This document shows, one piece after another, positions 34,039 to 42,585 of a stretch of 64,000 bases of DNA. Source of the DNA: Gemmatimonadota bacterium (GTDB lineage Bacteria; Gemmatimonadota; Gemmatimonadetes; Longimicrobiales; Gaopeijiaceae); NCBI GenBank assembly GCA_028875075.1, contig JAPPGF010000008.1:62001-126000 (forward strand). The letters run 5' to 3'. Both the position numbers and the translations under genes were made by a program. The notes under the pieces are model-generated. The model was given only the letters and a program-made list of their open reading frames with translations, searched no databases and was not told the origin of the DNA. Position 1 is the first letter of the stretch, and every line of letters starts with the position of its first letter.

Positions 34039-35379
34039 GTGTTGAGTATGGAGGGGTGGTACCGTGTAGTGAGCCGCGCGGCGCGGCGGGCTGCCCCACT
34101 ACTAACGACCGGCAACTCCAAGCTCGCGCGCGGCGTGCGCGCCCGACGCAACGCGGCGGACCGTCTAACGGCATGGGCGCGCGAGCACCGCGAGGCCGGG
34201 CGTCCGTTACTTTGGATGCACGCTCCCTCCGTGGGCGAGGGACTCCAGGCGCGTGCTGTGCTCGAAGCGCTCTACGCCCGCGGCGATCCCCCGCAGGCTG
34301 TGTTCACACACTTCTCGCCGTCGGCTGAGGGACTCGCAGCACGCATGCCCGCAGACTTCTGCGGGGTGTTGCCCTGGGATGTAACGGACGACGCCGAACG
34401 CGTGATGGCCGCCCTGCGTCCTGCGCTGTTGTGCTTCACGAAGACAGAGGTGTGGCCGGTGCTTGCCCGTGCCGCTCGTGAGAGTGGCGCTGCCACTGCG
34501 CTCGTGGCAGCAACGCTGCCTCGGGGGTCCTCGCGCGGGCGTTGGCCCACACGCTCGGTGCTATCGCCGACGTTAGGGGCACTTGACCTACTCACGGCCG
34601 TCGCAGAGGCGGACGCTCGCCGTTTCGTGGCGTTGGGCACGCGCGCGGAAGCTGTCCATGTGACGGGCGATCCGGGGGTCGATTCTGCGGCAGACCGCAT
34701 AGCCGCTACCAACCCGGATGCGCCCCACCTCAGGTGCTTCCAAACCCGGCCGCGACCTACGCTTGTGGCCGGCTCCACGTGGCCAGCCGACGAAGCCGTA
34801 CTAATTCCGGCGTGTATCGAGCTGCGTCGGGCACACCCACCACTGCGCATCGTCGTGGCGCCACACGAACCCGAAGAGGAGGGCATGCGTGCGCTGGAGC
34901 ACCGGCTTAGCGGTGCCGGTTGGCGTGTCGCGCGCCTCAGCGATCTGGAGCAATCTATGGCCGTGGGCCGCTCAGCAAGGCGCTCCGGAGATTCACTGGC
35001 CGACCCGGACGCGGTCGTCGTGGACCGGATCGGCATGCTGGCCGAACTTTATACAGTGGGGGACGTAGCGTGCGTGGGAGGAGGCTTCCACGCGGGAGGC
35101 TTGCACTCGGTGCTTGAGCCGGCAGCGGCGGGAGTCCCTATGGTAGTTGGACCGCGCCACCAGGTGTCGCACGTCCGGGCACTACTTGAGCGGGGCGCGG
35201 CCCGCGTGGTGGGAGACGCGGCAAGCATGGCCGTCGCGCTCGGCTCTTGGATATCCGATCCCGCGGGACGAGACGCGGCCCGCCGGGCGGGGCTCGATTA
35301 TATTCGCGATCAGGTGGGCGCGGCCGCGCGGACCTCCGCGCTCCTCTTCGAGCTGATCAAGGGTGCTGAGGGACGGTAG
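34039..35379 (+). CDS. waaA: 3-deoxy-D-manno-octulosonic-acid transferase
   Basis: 446 residues, GT30 family (KdtA/WaaA), which adds Kdo to lipid A precursor at the cytoplasmic face of the inner membrane. The catalytic segment APSVGEGLQARAVLEAL holds the Glu base (usually HxxSVGE), and FTHFSPSAEGLA and WDVTDDAERVMAALRP follow the family pattern. The CMP-Kdo site is in GGGFHAGGLHSVLEPAAAGVP. The N-terminal anchor helix is weak here. Start GTG at 34039; an in-frame ATG at 34048 is an alternative. It is divergent from the aminopeptidase gene across 74 bases. Its presence argues for a lipopolysaccharide-bearing outer membrane. Confidence 0.9.
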   Translation: MLSMEGWYRVVSRAARRAAPLLTTGNSKLARGVRARRNAADRLTAWAREHREAGRPLLWMHAPSVGEGLQARAVLEALYARGDPPQAVFTHFSPSAEGLAARMPADFCGVLPWDVTDDAERVMAALRPALLCFTKTEVWPVLARAARESGAATALVAATLPRGSSRGRWPTRSVLSPTLGALDLLTAVAEADARRFVALGTRAEAVHVTGDPGVDSAADRIAATNPDAPHLRCFQTRPRPTLVAGSTWPADEAVLIPACIELRRAHPPLRIVVAPHEPEEEGMRALEHRLSGAGWRVARLSDLEQSMAVGRSARRSGDSLADPDAVVVDRIGMLAELYTVGDVACVGGGFHAGGLHSVLEPAAAGVPMVVGPRHQVSHVRALLERGAARVVGDAASMAVALGSWISDPAGRDAARRAGLDYIRDQVGAAARTSALLFELIKGAEGR

Positions 35380-35422
35380 TTGCCCTCGATAGTTCAGACA
35401 CGCCCCTCGCCAGGAACAAACG

Positions 35423-35776
35423 ATGCAGACGGATAATACTCACACCCCCGAAGTCCCCGAGCTCACTCCCACCGAACTCAAGGATCGGCTCGATCGCGAC
35501 GAACGACTGGCGCTGCTGGATGTGCGCGAGCCGCACGAGTATGCGCTCGCAGATCTGCCCGAGGCAGGACAACTCCGCATTCCGATGCGCCAAGTGCCCG
35601 GGCGGGTCAGTGAGCTCGATCCCGAGACCGATCTCGTGATCTACTGCCGCTCCGGAGCGCGTAGCGGCCGCGTGGCAGCACACCTCCTAGCAAACGGTTT
35701 CCGGCGGGTTTGGAACCTCAAAGGTGGTTTGCTCCGCTGGCGTGAAGACGTTGACCCTACGCTGCGGCCGTACTGA
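35423..35776 (+). CDS. Single-domain rhodanese-like sulfurtransferase
   Basis: 117 residues. The domain starts LTPTELKDRL, then LLDVREPHEY (the conserved DVREPxEY strand-helix turn), and the active-site loop is VIYCRSGARSGR with catalytic Cys. It ends in the usual NLKGGLLRW. Such proteins carry persulfide sulfur or act as phosphatase-like domains; single-domain forms like GlpE and PspE are small soluble proteins. It lies 43 bases downstream of waaA on the same strand, perhaps the same transcript, with no obvious functional link. Confidence 0.9.
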   Translation: MQTDNTHTPEVPELTPTELKDRLDRDERLALLDVREPHEYALADLPEAGQLRIPMRQVPGRVSELDPETDLVIYCRSGARSGRVAAHLLANGFRRVWNLKGGLLRWREDVDPTLRPY

Positions 35777-35994
35777 CCGGCCGGGCCTACGCTCGCGGTG
35801 TGCCGAAGACTTACGCACAGCGCCGGTTGCGCTGCGCGCGCCACGTACGTGATGTCCGCCCGCGCGTACGTGGCCGGTGGGGGACTCCGCACCTAGGAAT
35901 GGACGCTGTCCCTGGAGTTCGACAGCTTACTGTTGCTTCCTTGGCGACGGAGCCGCCGAACGGTTGCACGTCCTGCTCTGAATCGGGTGCTACT

Positions 35995-37794
35995 TTAGGC
36001 CGCCGGGACTCGGGCGAACTGGAGTTCGTGCAGCCGCGCGTATAGTCCACCGCGCGCCAGCAGCTCCACGTGGCTTCCTTCTTCGCGCAGTTCACCGTGG
36101 TGGAGCACGAGGATCCGATCTGCGCCCCGTACGGTGGAGAGCCGGTGTGCGATCACCAGACTCGTGCGACCTTCGAGCAACTCGTTCGTAGCGGCCTCGA
36201 TCTGTGCTTCTATCTCCGAGTCCACCGAACTCGTAGCCTCGTCGAGCACAAGGATCGGCGGGTCGAACGCGAGCGCACGAGCGAACGACACGAGCTGGCG
36301 CTCCCCTACAGAGAGCGAAGTGCCCCGCTCGCCCAGCGGCTGGTAGTATCCCCGTGGAAGCTTGCGCACGAGGCGGTCGGCGCTCACTCGCCGGGCGGCG
36401 GCGATCAACCGTTCCTCCGAGATGCTCGCTCCCAAGCGGACGTTGTAGCGGACATCCTCGCTGAAAAGGAAGACATCCTGCAGGACTAGCCCGATACACG
36501 CACGCAAATCGCGCATGCGGGCTCTATGGATCGGCACGCCGTCCAGCCGGATCTCGCCCCGCTGCACGTCATAGAATCGCATCAACAGGTTGATGATCGT
36601 AGTCTTTCCCGCTCCGGTGTGCCCAACGATCGCGACCTTCTCGCCGGCAGCGGCTCGAAACGAAAGGCCCTTGATGACCCAGTCGGGCACTCCATCCGCG
36701 CGCTGTGCGTACGCGAACCAAACATCCTGGAACTCAATCTCGCCGCGCGTGTGCTCGGGCAAGACGACCGGAGAGACCGGATCCTTGACTTGCTCCTCGC
36801 GGTCGAGTAGTCGGAACACGCGCTCCGAGGAGGCCAGCGCGGCCTGGAGAAGGTTGTATTTCTCCGAGAGATCCTGGATGGGCCGAAAGAACCGGCGAGC
36901 GTACTGGAGGAACGCTGCGACTACGCCTACCGTGACCGTACCCCCCAGGATTCCACCCCCGCCATACCAAATGATCAGCGCGAGGGCAACCGACGTCAGA
37001 ACCTCGATCACTGGGAAGAAGAGCGCGTAATAGGTGATCGAGCGTAGATGCGCCTCAAGATAGTGGTCGTTGATCTCTTCATGTCGGCGCCCGTCGGCTT
37101 GTTCGCGATTGAACAGCTGTACGACGCGCATGCCGGTAATCCGCTCCTGGAGGTACGCATTGATGTGTGCGAGCCGCGTCCGGACTTCGCGGTACGCCTC
37201 GCGGATGCGAGCCCGGAAAACGAACGCTACGAGGACCACGAACGGAAGCACCGCCAGCGTGATCAGCGCCAGGCGCCAGTCCATGCGGAACATGACGGCC
37301 ACGATGAAGAGCAACGTGAACAGGTCGCCGAACACCGTCACGACACCAGAACTAAACAACTCGTTCAGGGTCTCCACGTCGTTCGTGATGCGCGTCATCA
37401 GTCGACCGACGGGGTTCCGGTCGTAGTAACGCAGATCGGCACGCTGCAGTTTGGCAAAGATCTCGGTACGGAGATCGTGCATCACGCTCTGCCCCAACCA
37501 GGTAGTTAGCAGCGTGTCGAGGTAGTCCAGTAGGAATCCAAGGAGATTCGCGCCCAGGTAGGTCGCGACGAGCAAAGCCAGAAGTTGGAGGTCCGAGTCC
37601 GGGATCGCGTCGTCGATGGCGATCTGTACAATCCAGGGGCCAGCGACTTCAAGCGTAGCGCCGGCCAGCAGCATGAGGAACGCCCCCAAGACCGGCATCT
37701 TGTATGGCCACAGATAGCGTAGCAACCGGCGCATCAGGCGAGCGTCGTACGCCTTCCCGATCGCTTCTTCGTCGTGATGTGCGGCTTGAACCAC
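35995..37794 (-). CDS. ABC exporter, fused permease and ATPase (second copy type)
   Basis: 599 residues. Six membrane helices in residues 20-320 are followed by a nucleotide-binding domain with Walker A GHTGAGKTTIINLL, signature LSVGERQLVSFARAL, Walker B ILVLDEATSSVD and H-loop VIAHRLSTV. The LSVGERQ signature departs from LSGGQ and is typical of the MdlB/LmrA-like subgroup, which often works as a heterodimer with a second half-transporter; no partner lies next to it. It is downstream of the his operon on the same strand after a 302-base gap. Substrate unknown. Confidence 0.88.
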   Translation of the reverse strand: MVQAAHHDEEAIGKAYDARLMRRLLRYLWPYKMPVLGAFLMLLAGATLEVAGPWIVQIAIDDAIPDSDLQLLALLVATYLGANLLGFLLDYLDTLLTTWLGQSVMHDLRTEIFAKLQRADLRYYDRNPVGRLMTRITNDVETLNELFSSGVVTVFGDLFTLLFIVAVMFRMDWRLALITLAVLPFVVLVAFVFRARIREAYREVRTRLAHINAYLQERITGMRVVQLFNREQADGRRHEEINDHYLEAHLRSITYYALFFPVIEVLTSVALALIIWYGGGGILGGTVTVGVVAAFLQYARRFFRPIQDLSEKYNLLQAALASSERVFRLLDREEQVKDPVSPVVLPEHTRGEIEFQDVWFAYAQRADGVPDWVIKGLSFRAAAGEKVAIVGHTGAGKTTIINLLMRFYDVQRGEIRLDGVPIHRARMRDLRACIGLVLQDVFLFSEDVRYNVRLGASISEERLIAAARRVSADRLVRKLPRGYYQPLGERGTSLSVGERQLVSFARALAFDPPILVLDEATSSVDSEIEAQIEAATNELLEGRTSLVIAHRLSTVRGADRILVLHHGELREEGSHVELLARGGLYARLHELQFARVPAA

Positions 37795-38096
37795 TTAGAC
37801 CTCGGCCCTCTCGGCCTTTCAGGCGATAAGCTTGTGTCGCGTAGGGCCGTAGACCGCACAGCCAGACCTGTTGCGCCAGAACATATCGCTCCTCACGACA
37901 CGATCCTCGGAAACCGTGGACGTTCTGCCCTCCTGGGCGCGTCACGGCTCAAGGTCGTTGCCGGGATATCAGAGGAGCGGAGTCGCCGGTGCTCCGAGCT
38001 CGCCGCAGGATGGATGGGCGCTACGTCCGCCACATCGCCCCCGACCGTGGGACGGACGTATGCGAAACGGAAAGGGATCATTGGTCGCCCGGCGCC
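37795..38096. other. Intergenic region, no gene seen
   Basis: About 300 bases between the end of hisIE and the start of the ABC exporter. Open frames here are Arg/Pro-rich and short with no family likeness. I could not find a hairpin with a T-run at the end of the his operon, so read-through into the ABC gene is possible. Confidence 0.3.
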
Positions 38097-38735
38097 TCAG
38101 CGTTCGGGGCCTTGACGGCGCCGGCGTGCGGAGAGCACTGCCATGACGTCGTCCAACCCGACCCCTGCTCCATGCAGTGCCACGAGGAGATGGTAGAGGA
38201 GATCCGCGGCTTCCTGGGAGACCCGCTCCTCCTGTCCCCGGGCCAGCGCGGCCACTAGCTCGGTTGTCTCCTCCCCGAGCTTCTTGAACCGGAGGTTCTC
38301 GTCGCGCAGGAGTCGAGCCGTGTAGCTCCCTTCGGGACGGGTCCGACTACGCTCTTCGATCGCGTCCCAGAGCTCAGCCAGCGCGTTGCCGCTCTCTTCT
38401 ACCTCACCGAAACAGGTTATCTCACCCGTGTGGCAGGCTGGTCCGGTGGGGTCGACCAGCGCGAGCACGGTGTCTAGGTCGCAGTCCGCGTACAAGGAGC
38501 GCAGCCGGAGCACGTTCCCGCTTGTCTCGCCCTTCTTCCAGAGTGCACCGCGCGAGCGGGACCAGAAGTGTAGCTCCCCCGTCTTAGCGCTGGCTTGGAG
38601 CGCTTCGAGGTTGGCCCAAGCAACCATGAGCACGCTACCGGTGGTCGCGTCCTGCGCGATCACCGGGAGAAGCCCTCGATCGTCATAACCGAGCCCCGCC
38701 ATGTCCGTGGCGCCGCGCAGCTTACGGTTGGTCAC
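38097..38735 (-). CDS. hisI: Bifunctional phosphoribosyl-AMP cyclohydrolase / phosphoribosyl-ATP pyrophosphatase
   Basis: 212 residues (fused HisI-HisE). The N-terminal cyclohydrolase holds the metal site DCDLDTVLALVD and CHTGEITCF; the C-terminal pyrophosphatase has the helical segment KKLGEETTELVAALARG and EAADLLYHLLVAL. Steps 2 and 3 of histidine synthesis. GTG at 38735 is chosen because it overlaps the hisF stop (GTGA, 38735-38732), matching the junctions elsewhere in this operon; the frame extends to 38792 but only over hisF sequence. Last gene of the operon. Confidence 0.95.
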   Translation of the reverse strand: MTNRKLRGATDMAGLGYDDRGLLPVIAQDATTGSVLMVAWANLEALQASAKTGELHFWSRSRGALWKKGETSGNVLRLRSLYADCDLDTVLALVDPTGPACHTGEITCFGEVEESGNALAELWDAIEERSRTRPEGSYTARLLRDENLRFKKLGEETTELVAALARGQEERVSQEAADLLYHLLVALHGAGVGLDDVMAVLSARRRRQGPER

Positions 38736-39547
38736 GCCGGGCCTCTCGTTCCGGCGTTGGCTCGGTGCAACCCCCGCACGTTCACGCCCCACTCGGCCAG
38801 CGTGGATTTGAGTACGGCCACAGTCGTTAGTCCGTCGTGCAGGATGCCGGCCACAAGCGCGGCCGATGCACCACCCTCGACAAATGCATCGCGCAAATGG
38901 GACGCCTCGCCAGCACCACCCGACGCGACCACTGGGACTCCCACGCGTTGGGCCACGGCGCGCGTCAACTCGACATCATAACCCCTGCGCACACCGTCGT
39001 TGTCGATGCTGGTTAGCAGTACCTCCCCTGCACCGTACTCGACGGCCTCAGCCGCCCACGCGACTGCGTTCTTCTTGGTCGGTCTGCTGCCTCCGTGCGT
39101 GTAGGCACGCCACGTCCGGGACGTCACTCCCGAGGGCCGTGCGACGCGTGCCGCGTCCACGCTGATCACGATGCACTGGCTACCGAAACGCCGCGCGCCC
39201 TCAGTGAGCAGCGCTGGGTCGCGCACTGCGGCGGTGTTCACACTGATCTTGTCGGCACCGGCCCTCAGCAGGGGGCCGATGTCGGTAATGGTGCGCACGC
39301 CGCCGCCCACGGTGAGCGGTACGAACAGCACCTCCGCGGTGCGGCGCACAACGTCGAGCAGCGTGCCACGCCCTTCCTTCGACGCAGAGATGTCGAGGTA
39401 GACAATCTCGTCGGCGCCCTCCGCCTCGTAGCGCGCAGCCAACTCGACAGGGTCGCCGACGTCACGCAACCCCTCGAAACGGGTCCCCTTGACCACCCGT
39501 CCGTCCTTGACGTCTAGACAGACGACCACCCTGGGATGCAGGCTCAA
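38732..39547 (-). CDS. hisF: Imidazole glycerol phosphate synthase, cyclase subunit
   Basis: 271 residues, (beta/alpha)8 barrel. VVVCLDVKDGRVVKG carries catalytic Asp11, and SIDNDGVRRGYD carries the second catalytic Asp; the phosphate loops are VGGGVRT and ASGGAG. With HisH it turns PRFAR and ammonia into IGP and AICAR. Overlaps hisB by 4 bases and hisI by 4. The protein is slightly longer than the usual 255 residues, with a small extension at the C-terminus. Confidence 0.97.
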   Translation of the reverse strand: MSLHPRVVVCLDVKDGRVVKGTRFEGLRDVGDPVELAARYEAEGADEIVYLDISASKEGRGTLLDVVRRTAEVLFVPLTVGGGVRTITDIGPLLRAGADKISVNTAAVRDPALLTEGARRFGSQCIVISVDAARVARPSGVTSRTWRAYTHGGSRPTKKNAVAWAAEAVEYGAGEVLLTSIDNDGVRRGYDVELTRAVAQRVGVPVVASGGAGEASHLRDAFVEGGASAALVAGILHDGLTTVAVLKSTLAEWGVNVRGLHRANAGTRGPA

Positions 39548-40149
39548 GACAGGCTCCGTCGCTGTTCGGTTGGGCTCTCGGTAGCGTGTTTCCCGGTGCT
39601 GCGCCTAGACGGCCCCTCCCGCTCCAGCTGGACCGGACCCTTGGTGCTGAATACGGCTTCACCGCGGGCGAGGGCCTGACGCAGCGCGAGGCCCGTTGCT
39701 TTGACCGCAGCTTCAATCACGTGGTGCTTGTCACGTCCGCGCGCGACTTCAACGTGCAGGGCTGCGCCCAGGTTCGTGGCGAGACTCTGCAGAAAGTGCT
39801 CGTATAGACGGGACGGCAATCGTCCCTCGTACCATGGCCGCCCTGCCACGTCAACTGCGGCGCGCACAAGCGCGTCGTCCATGGGCACCACGGCGAAGCC
39901 AAAGCGCGCGCACGTCTCGGGCACCTCGTCGGCGAGCGCAAGGCCGAGGCCGATGGCGACGTCCTCGACAAGGTGGTGACGAAGATCACCTCGGGCTCGC
40001 ACCCGGACGCACAGGCCGGCGTAGCACGCCAAGGTATCGATCATGTGGTCCAGGAACGCATCCCCCGTCGAGATTTCCGACGCATCGTCACCACGCTCGA
40101 GGACGATCTCTATCGTGGTCTCACGCGTCTCTCGTTCGACTCGGCTCAT
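39544..40149 (-). CDS. hisB: Imidazoleglycerol-phosphate dehydratase
   Basis: 201 residues, monofunctional IGPD. The two manganese-binding motifs are HHLVEDVAIGLG and RDKHHVIEAAVKA, with the conserved FLDHMIDTLACYAG near the N-terminus. There is no N-terminal histidinol phosphatase domain, and no separate phosphatase gene in the operon, so that step must be encoded elsewhere. The last 25 residues are a charged tail beyond the usual end of the family. Starts at ATG 40149, overlapping the hisA stop (ATGA). Confidence 0.97.
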   Translation of the reverse strand: MSRVERETRETTIEIVLERGDDASEISTGDAFLDHMIDTLACYAGLCVRVRARGDLRHHLVEDVAIGLGLALADEVPETCARFGFAVVPMDDALVRAAVDVAGRPWYEGRLPSRLYEHFLQSLATNLGAALHVEVARGRDKHHVIEAAVKATGLALRQALARGEAVFSTKGPVQLEREGPSRRSTGKHATESPTEQRRSLS

Positions 40150-40865
40150 GTCATGCCTCCGTATTTCCTTGCGACCTCGGCGGGATCCAATCGACCCGTG
40201 TAGAGAGCCATTCCAAGCACCGCGGCGGCGGCACCCGCATCGGCTAAGGTGTCCAAGTCATCCAAGCTGGTGATGCCGCCGCTCACTTGAACAGGGTGCG
40301 TCGAAGCTCTGATTACGGTACTCATCTCGGCCAGATCGATGCCTTCCATACGTCCCTCCCGGTCCACGTCAGTGCAGAGCACCCCGGCTAGCGGAAGTTC
40401 CGAGAGACCTTCTAAGAACACCTCGACCTTGAGTTTCGACGCTTCGGTCCAGCCTTTTCGAAGAACAGTGCGCTCCCGCACGTCGGCGGCGACCAGGATG
40501 CGGCCCGGGTAGCGCTTTGCGAGTCCGCCGATCCAGTCGGGATCGTCCACGGCACGCGTTCCCACGACAATGCGGCCGGCGCCGCACGCGAACAGCAAGT
40601 CGACGCGCTCGTCAGTGCGGACTCCGCCGCCTACTTGCGTCTCGGCTGGACTGGCCGCCACCACCTCGCCGACCAGCTCGTCGTTGTTGCCATGGCCCAG
40701 CGCCGCGTCAAGGTCCACGACGTGAAGCTGCTCAAAACCGGCCTGCCACCAGCTGAGCGCGACGTTCGAGGCTGCGGGCAGGCTGATCTTCTCCTTCTCT
40801 GGGCGTCCCCCGACCAGTTGGACACATCGGCCTCTGCGCAAGTCGACTGCAGGCAGGGCGATCAT
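40146..40865 (-). CDS. hisA: Phosphoribosylformimino-5-aminoimidazole carboxamide ribotide isomerase
   Basis: 239 residues, (beta/alpha)8 barrel. ALPAVDLRRGRCVQLVGG holds catalytic Asp8, CTDVDREGRMEGID the second Asp, and VSGGITSLDDL the phosphate loop. Fourth step of histidine synthesis. The presence of hisF in the same operon separates it from the related PriA. Its ends overlap hisH upstream and hisB downstream by 4 bases. Confidence 0.97.
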   Translation of the reverse strand: MIALPAVDLRRGRCVQLVGGRPEKEKISLPAASNVALSWWQAGFEQLHVVDLDAALGHGNNDELVGEVVAASPAETQVGGGVRTDERVDLLFACGAGRIVVGTRAVDDPDWIGGLAKRYPGRILVAADVRERTVLRKGWTEASKLKVEVFLEGLSELPLAGVLCTDVDREGRMEGIDLAEMSTVIRASTHPVQVSGGITSLDDLDTLADAGAAAAVLGMALYTGRLDPAEVARKYGGMT

Positions 40866-41467
40866 CCGCGTAGCATCTGCAGAAAGTTCGCGAGCAACTG
40901 CAGACCCGGGCGTGAGCTCTTCTCGGGATGGAACTGGACACCCCAGGTTCGGTCGCGACGCACTGCCGCGGCAAAGCGGGTGTTTCCGTAACCGCTCCAG
41001 CCGATCACAGAGGCTTCGTCCGCCGGGTCACACCTATAGGAATGCGCGTAGTACACGGGCAGGCCGTCGCCCAGTCCTGCGAAGAGCGGATCTTCGGAGA
41101 CTTCCACATCGTTCCAACCCATGTGTGGGACGACTGGTGCGTTCAGCCGCCTGACGTGTCCCGCTATATGGCCGATCCCGGATCCTCGTCCCTCGTCGCT
41201 GCCCTCGAACAACAGTTGCATGCCAAGACAGATTCCGAGGCAGGGGAGCCCATCCGCCAACGCTGAACGGATGGGCGTGCAATCCTCCGGGAGTGCTTCC
41301 ACGGCCGCGGTGAATGCGCCCACCCCGGGGAGCACAAGCGCGTCGGCGTCGAGCGCATCGTGCCAATGTGACGTGATCCTCACGGTGGCGCCGCCTAGCT
41401 CGAGCGCCTTGGCAAGCGAGTGCAGGTTCCCGACCCCATAATCGAGCAACATGACGCCGGGCTTCAT
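40862..41467 (-). CDS. hisH: Imidazole glycerol phosphate synthase, glutaminase subunit
   Basis: About 201 residues. Class I glutaminase: nucleophile in CLGICLGMQLLFEGS and the His/Glu pair in GVQFHPEKSS. Supplies ammonia to HisF. ATG 41467 is chosen since it overlaps the hisC stop by 4 bases and gives MKPGVMLLDYGVGN, the usual N-terminus; an upstream-open frame to 41584 lies wholly within hisC and is not used. Confidence 0.96.
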   Translation of the reverse strand: MKPGVMLLDYGVGNLHSLAKALELGGATVRITSHWHDALDADALVLPGVGAFTAAVEALPEDCTPIRSALADGLPCLGICLGMQLLFEGSDEGRGSGIGHIAGHVRRLNAPVVPHMGWNDVEVSEDPLFAGLGDGLPVYYAHSYRCDPADEASVIGWSGYGNTRFAAAVRRDRTWGVQFHPEKSSRPGLQLLANFLQMLRG

Positions 41468-42585
41468 CCCGCACTCCCGGCCGTCTGTGGGTCCGATCGC
41501 GCACCGGTTAACATCGCCCCTTGCTCGATTCCCTTCTCGATGACTTGGTCGAGCGCGCCGAGAAAACGCTCTAACATGGGCCACGGTGCCATTGAGATCC
41601 GGAGCCCGTCACCCGCTTCGCACAGGTCGGAGAACGGCCGCACGGCCACGCCGCGATCCCGGAGAGCTAGATTCCACGCGTGCGCGGATCCCTTGGCGAC
41701 CGGCAAGAAGACGAAGTTTGCACACGACGGCAGAGGGGTGAGGCCTCGTTCGTGAAGGGCCTGCGACAGGCGCTCTCGGTTGGTCACGCACTCGGAGGTC
41801 GTGCGCGGGACCCAGCCGTCCGCGTCGTTGAGCGCGGCCACAGCCGCGCGCGCCGCGATCTGACTCACCTTGTACGGTCCTCTCGACTTCTCCACCTCGC
41901 GTGCGACTTCCGGGGAGCCCACCGCAAAGCCGACCCTGCAGCCAGCGAGGCCGTATGCCTTGGATAGCGTTCGCACCACGAGCAAGCGAGGATGCGCCGG
42001 GGCTTGGCGCACCAGGCTCTCCCCCGCAAAGTCCGCGTACGCCTCGTCCAGCACAATCAACGGGCCAGTGGAGCCGGCGGCGCCCAGCAGCGAGTCTAGC
42101 CAAGCGCGGGGTGCCTGCAGTCCGGTAGGGTTGTTGGGCCGGCACACGTAAACCACATCCGGGTCGTTCTCCAACAACTTGTCGGGATCAGCGAGCGCTC
42201 GTGACCACGGCACCTCGACGGCGGTACGGCCGTTCATGCGCGCCAAGACCTCGACCATAGAGAACGTTGGGCCCGCGAAGTGCACAGCTCCGCCTGCCGG
42301 CCCCGCAGCCCGGAAAGTCGAGTCGAGAATGTCATCGGATCCGCACCCGGTCGTGATGGTGTCAGCCGGTACGCCGAAACGGCGTTGGATCGCAGCATGC
42401 AAGTCTCGCGCGTATGCGTCGGGGTAGCGCGTGAGTGTGCCCTCGTCTGCGGACCGTACCGCGGCGAGCGCGTCCGGGTGCGCGCCCCAGCGGTTGGTGT
42501 TGTCCGAGAGATCGACCGGGACGGGTCGGCGATCGGGCCGGTAGAGATCTAGTGCACCGTAGTCGGAGCGCGGAAAGCGTGTCAT
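41464..42585 (-). CDS. hisC: Histidinol-phosphate aminotransferase
   Basis: 373 residues, PLP fold type I. DNTNRWGAHP near the N-terminus is the family start, VCRPNNPTGLQAP and LDEAYADFAG are substrate/PLP segments, and the PLP Lys is in TLSKAYGLAGCRVGFAVG. Transfers the amino group of glutamate to imidazole acetol phosphate. Overlaps hisD and hisH by 4 bases each. Confidence 0.96.
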   Translation of the reverse strand: MTRFPRSDYGALDLYRPDRRPVPVDLSDNTNRWGAHPDALAAVRSADEGTLTRYPDAYARDLHAAIQRRFGVPADTITTGCGSDDILDSTFRAAGPAGGAVHFAGPTFSMVEVLARMNGRTAVEVPWSRALADPDKLLENDPDVVYVCRPNNPTGLQAPRAWLDSLLGAAGSTGPLIVLDEAYADFAGESLVRQAPAHPRLLVVRTLSKAYGLAGCRVGFAVGSPEVAREVEKSRGPYKVSQIAARAAVAALNDADGWVPRTTSECVTNRERLSQALHERGLTPLPSCANFVFLPVAKGSAHAWNLALRDRGVAVRPFSDLCEAGDGLRISMAPWPMLERFLGALDQVIEKGIEQGAMLTGARSDPQTAGSAG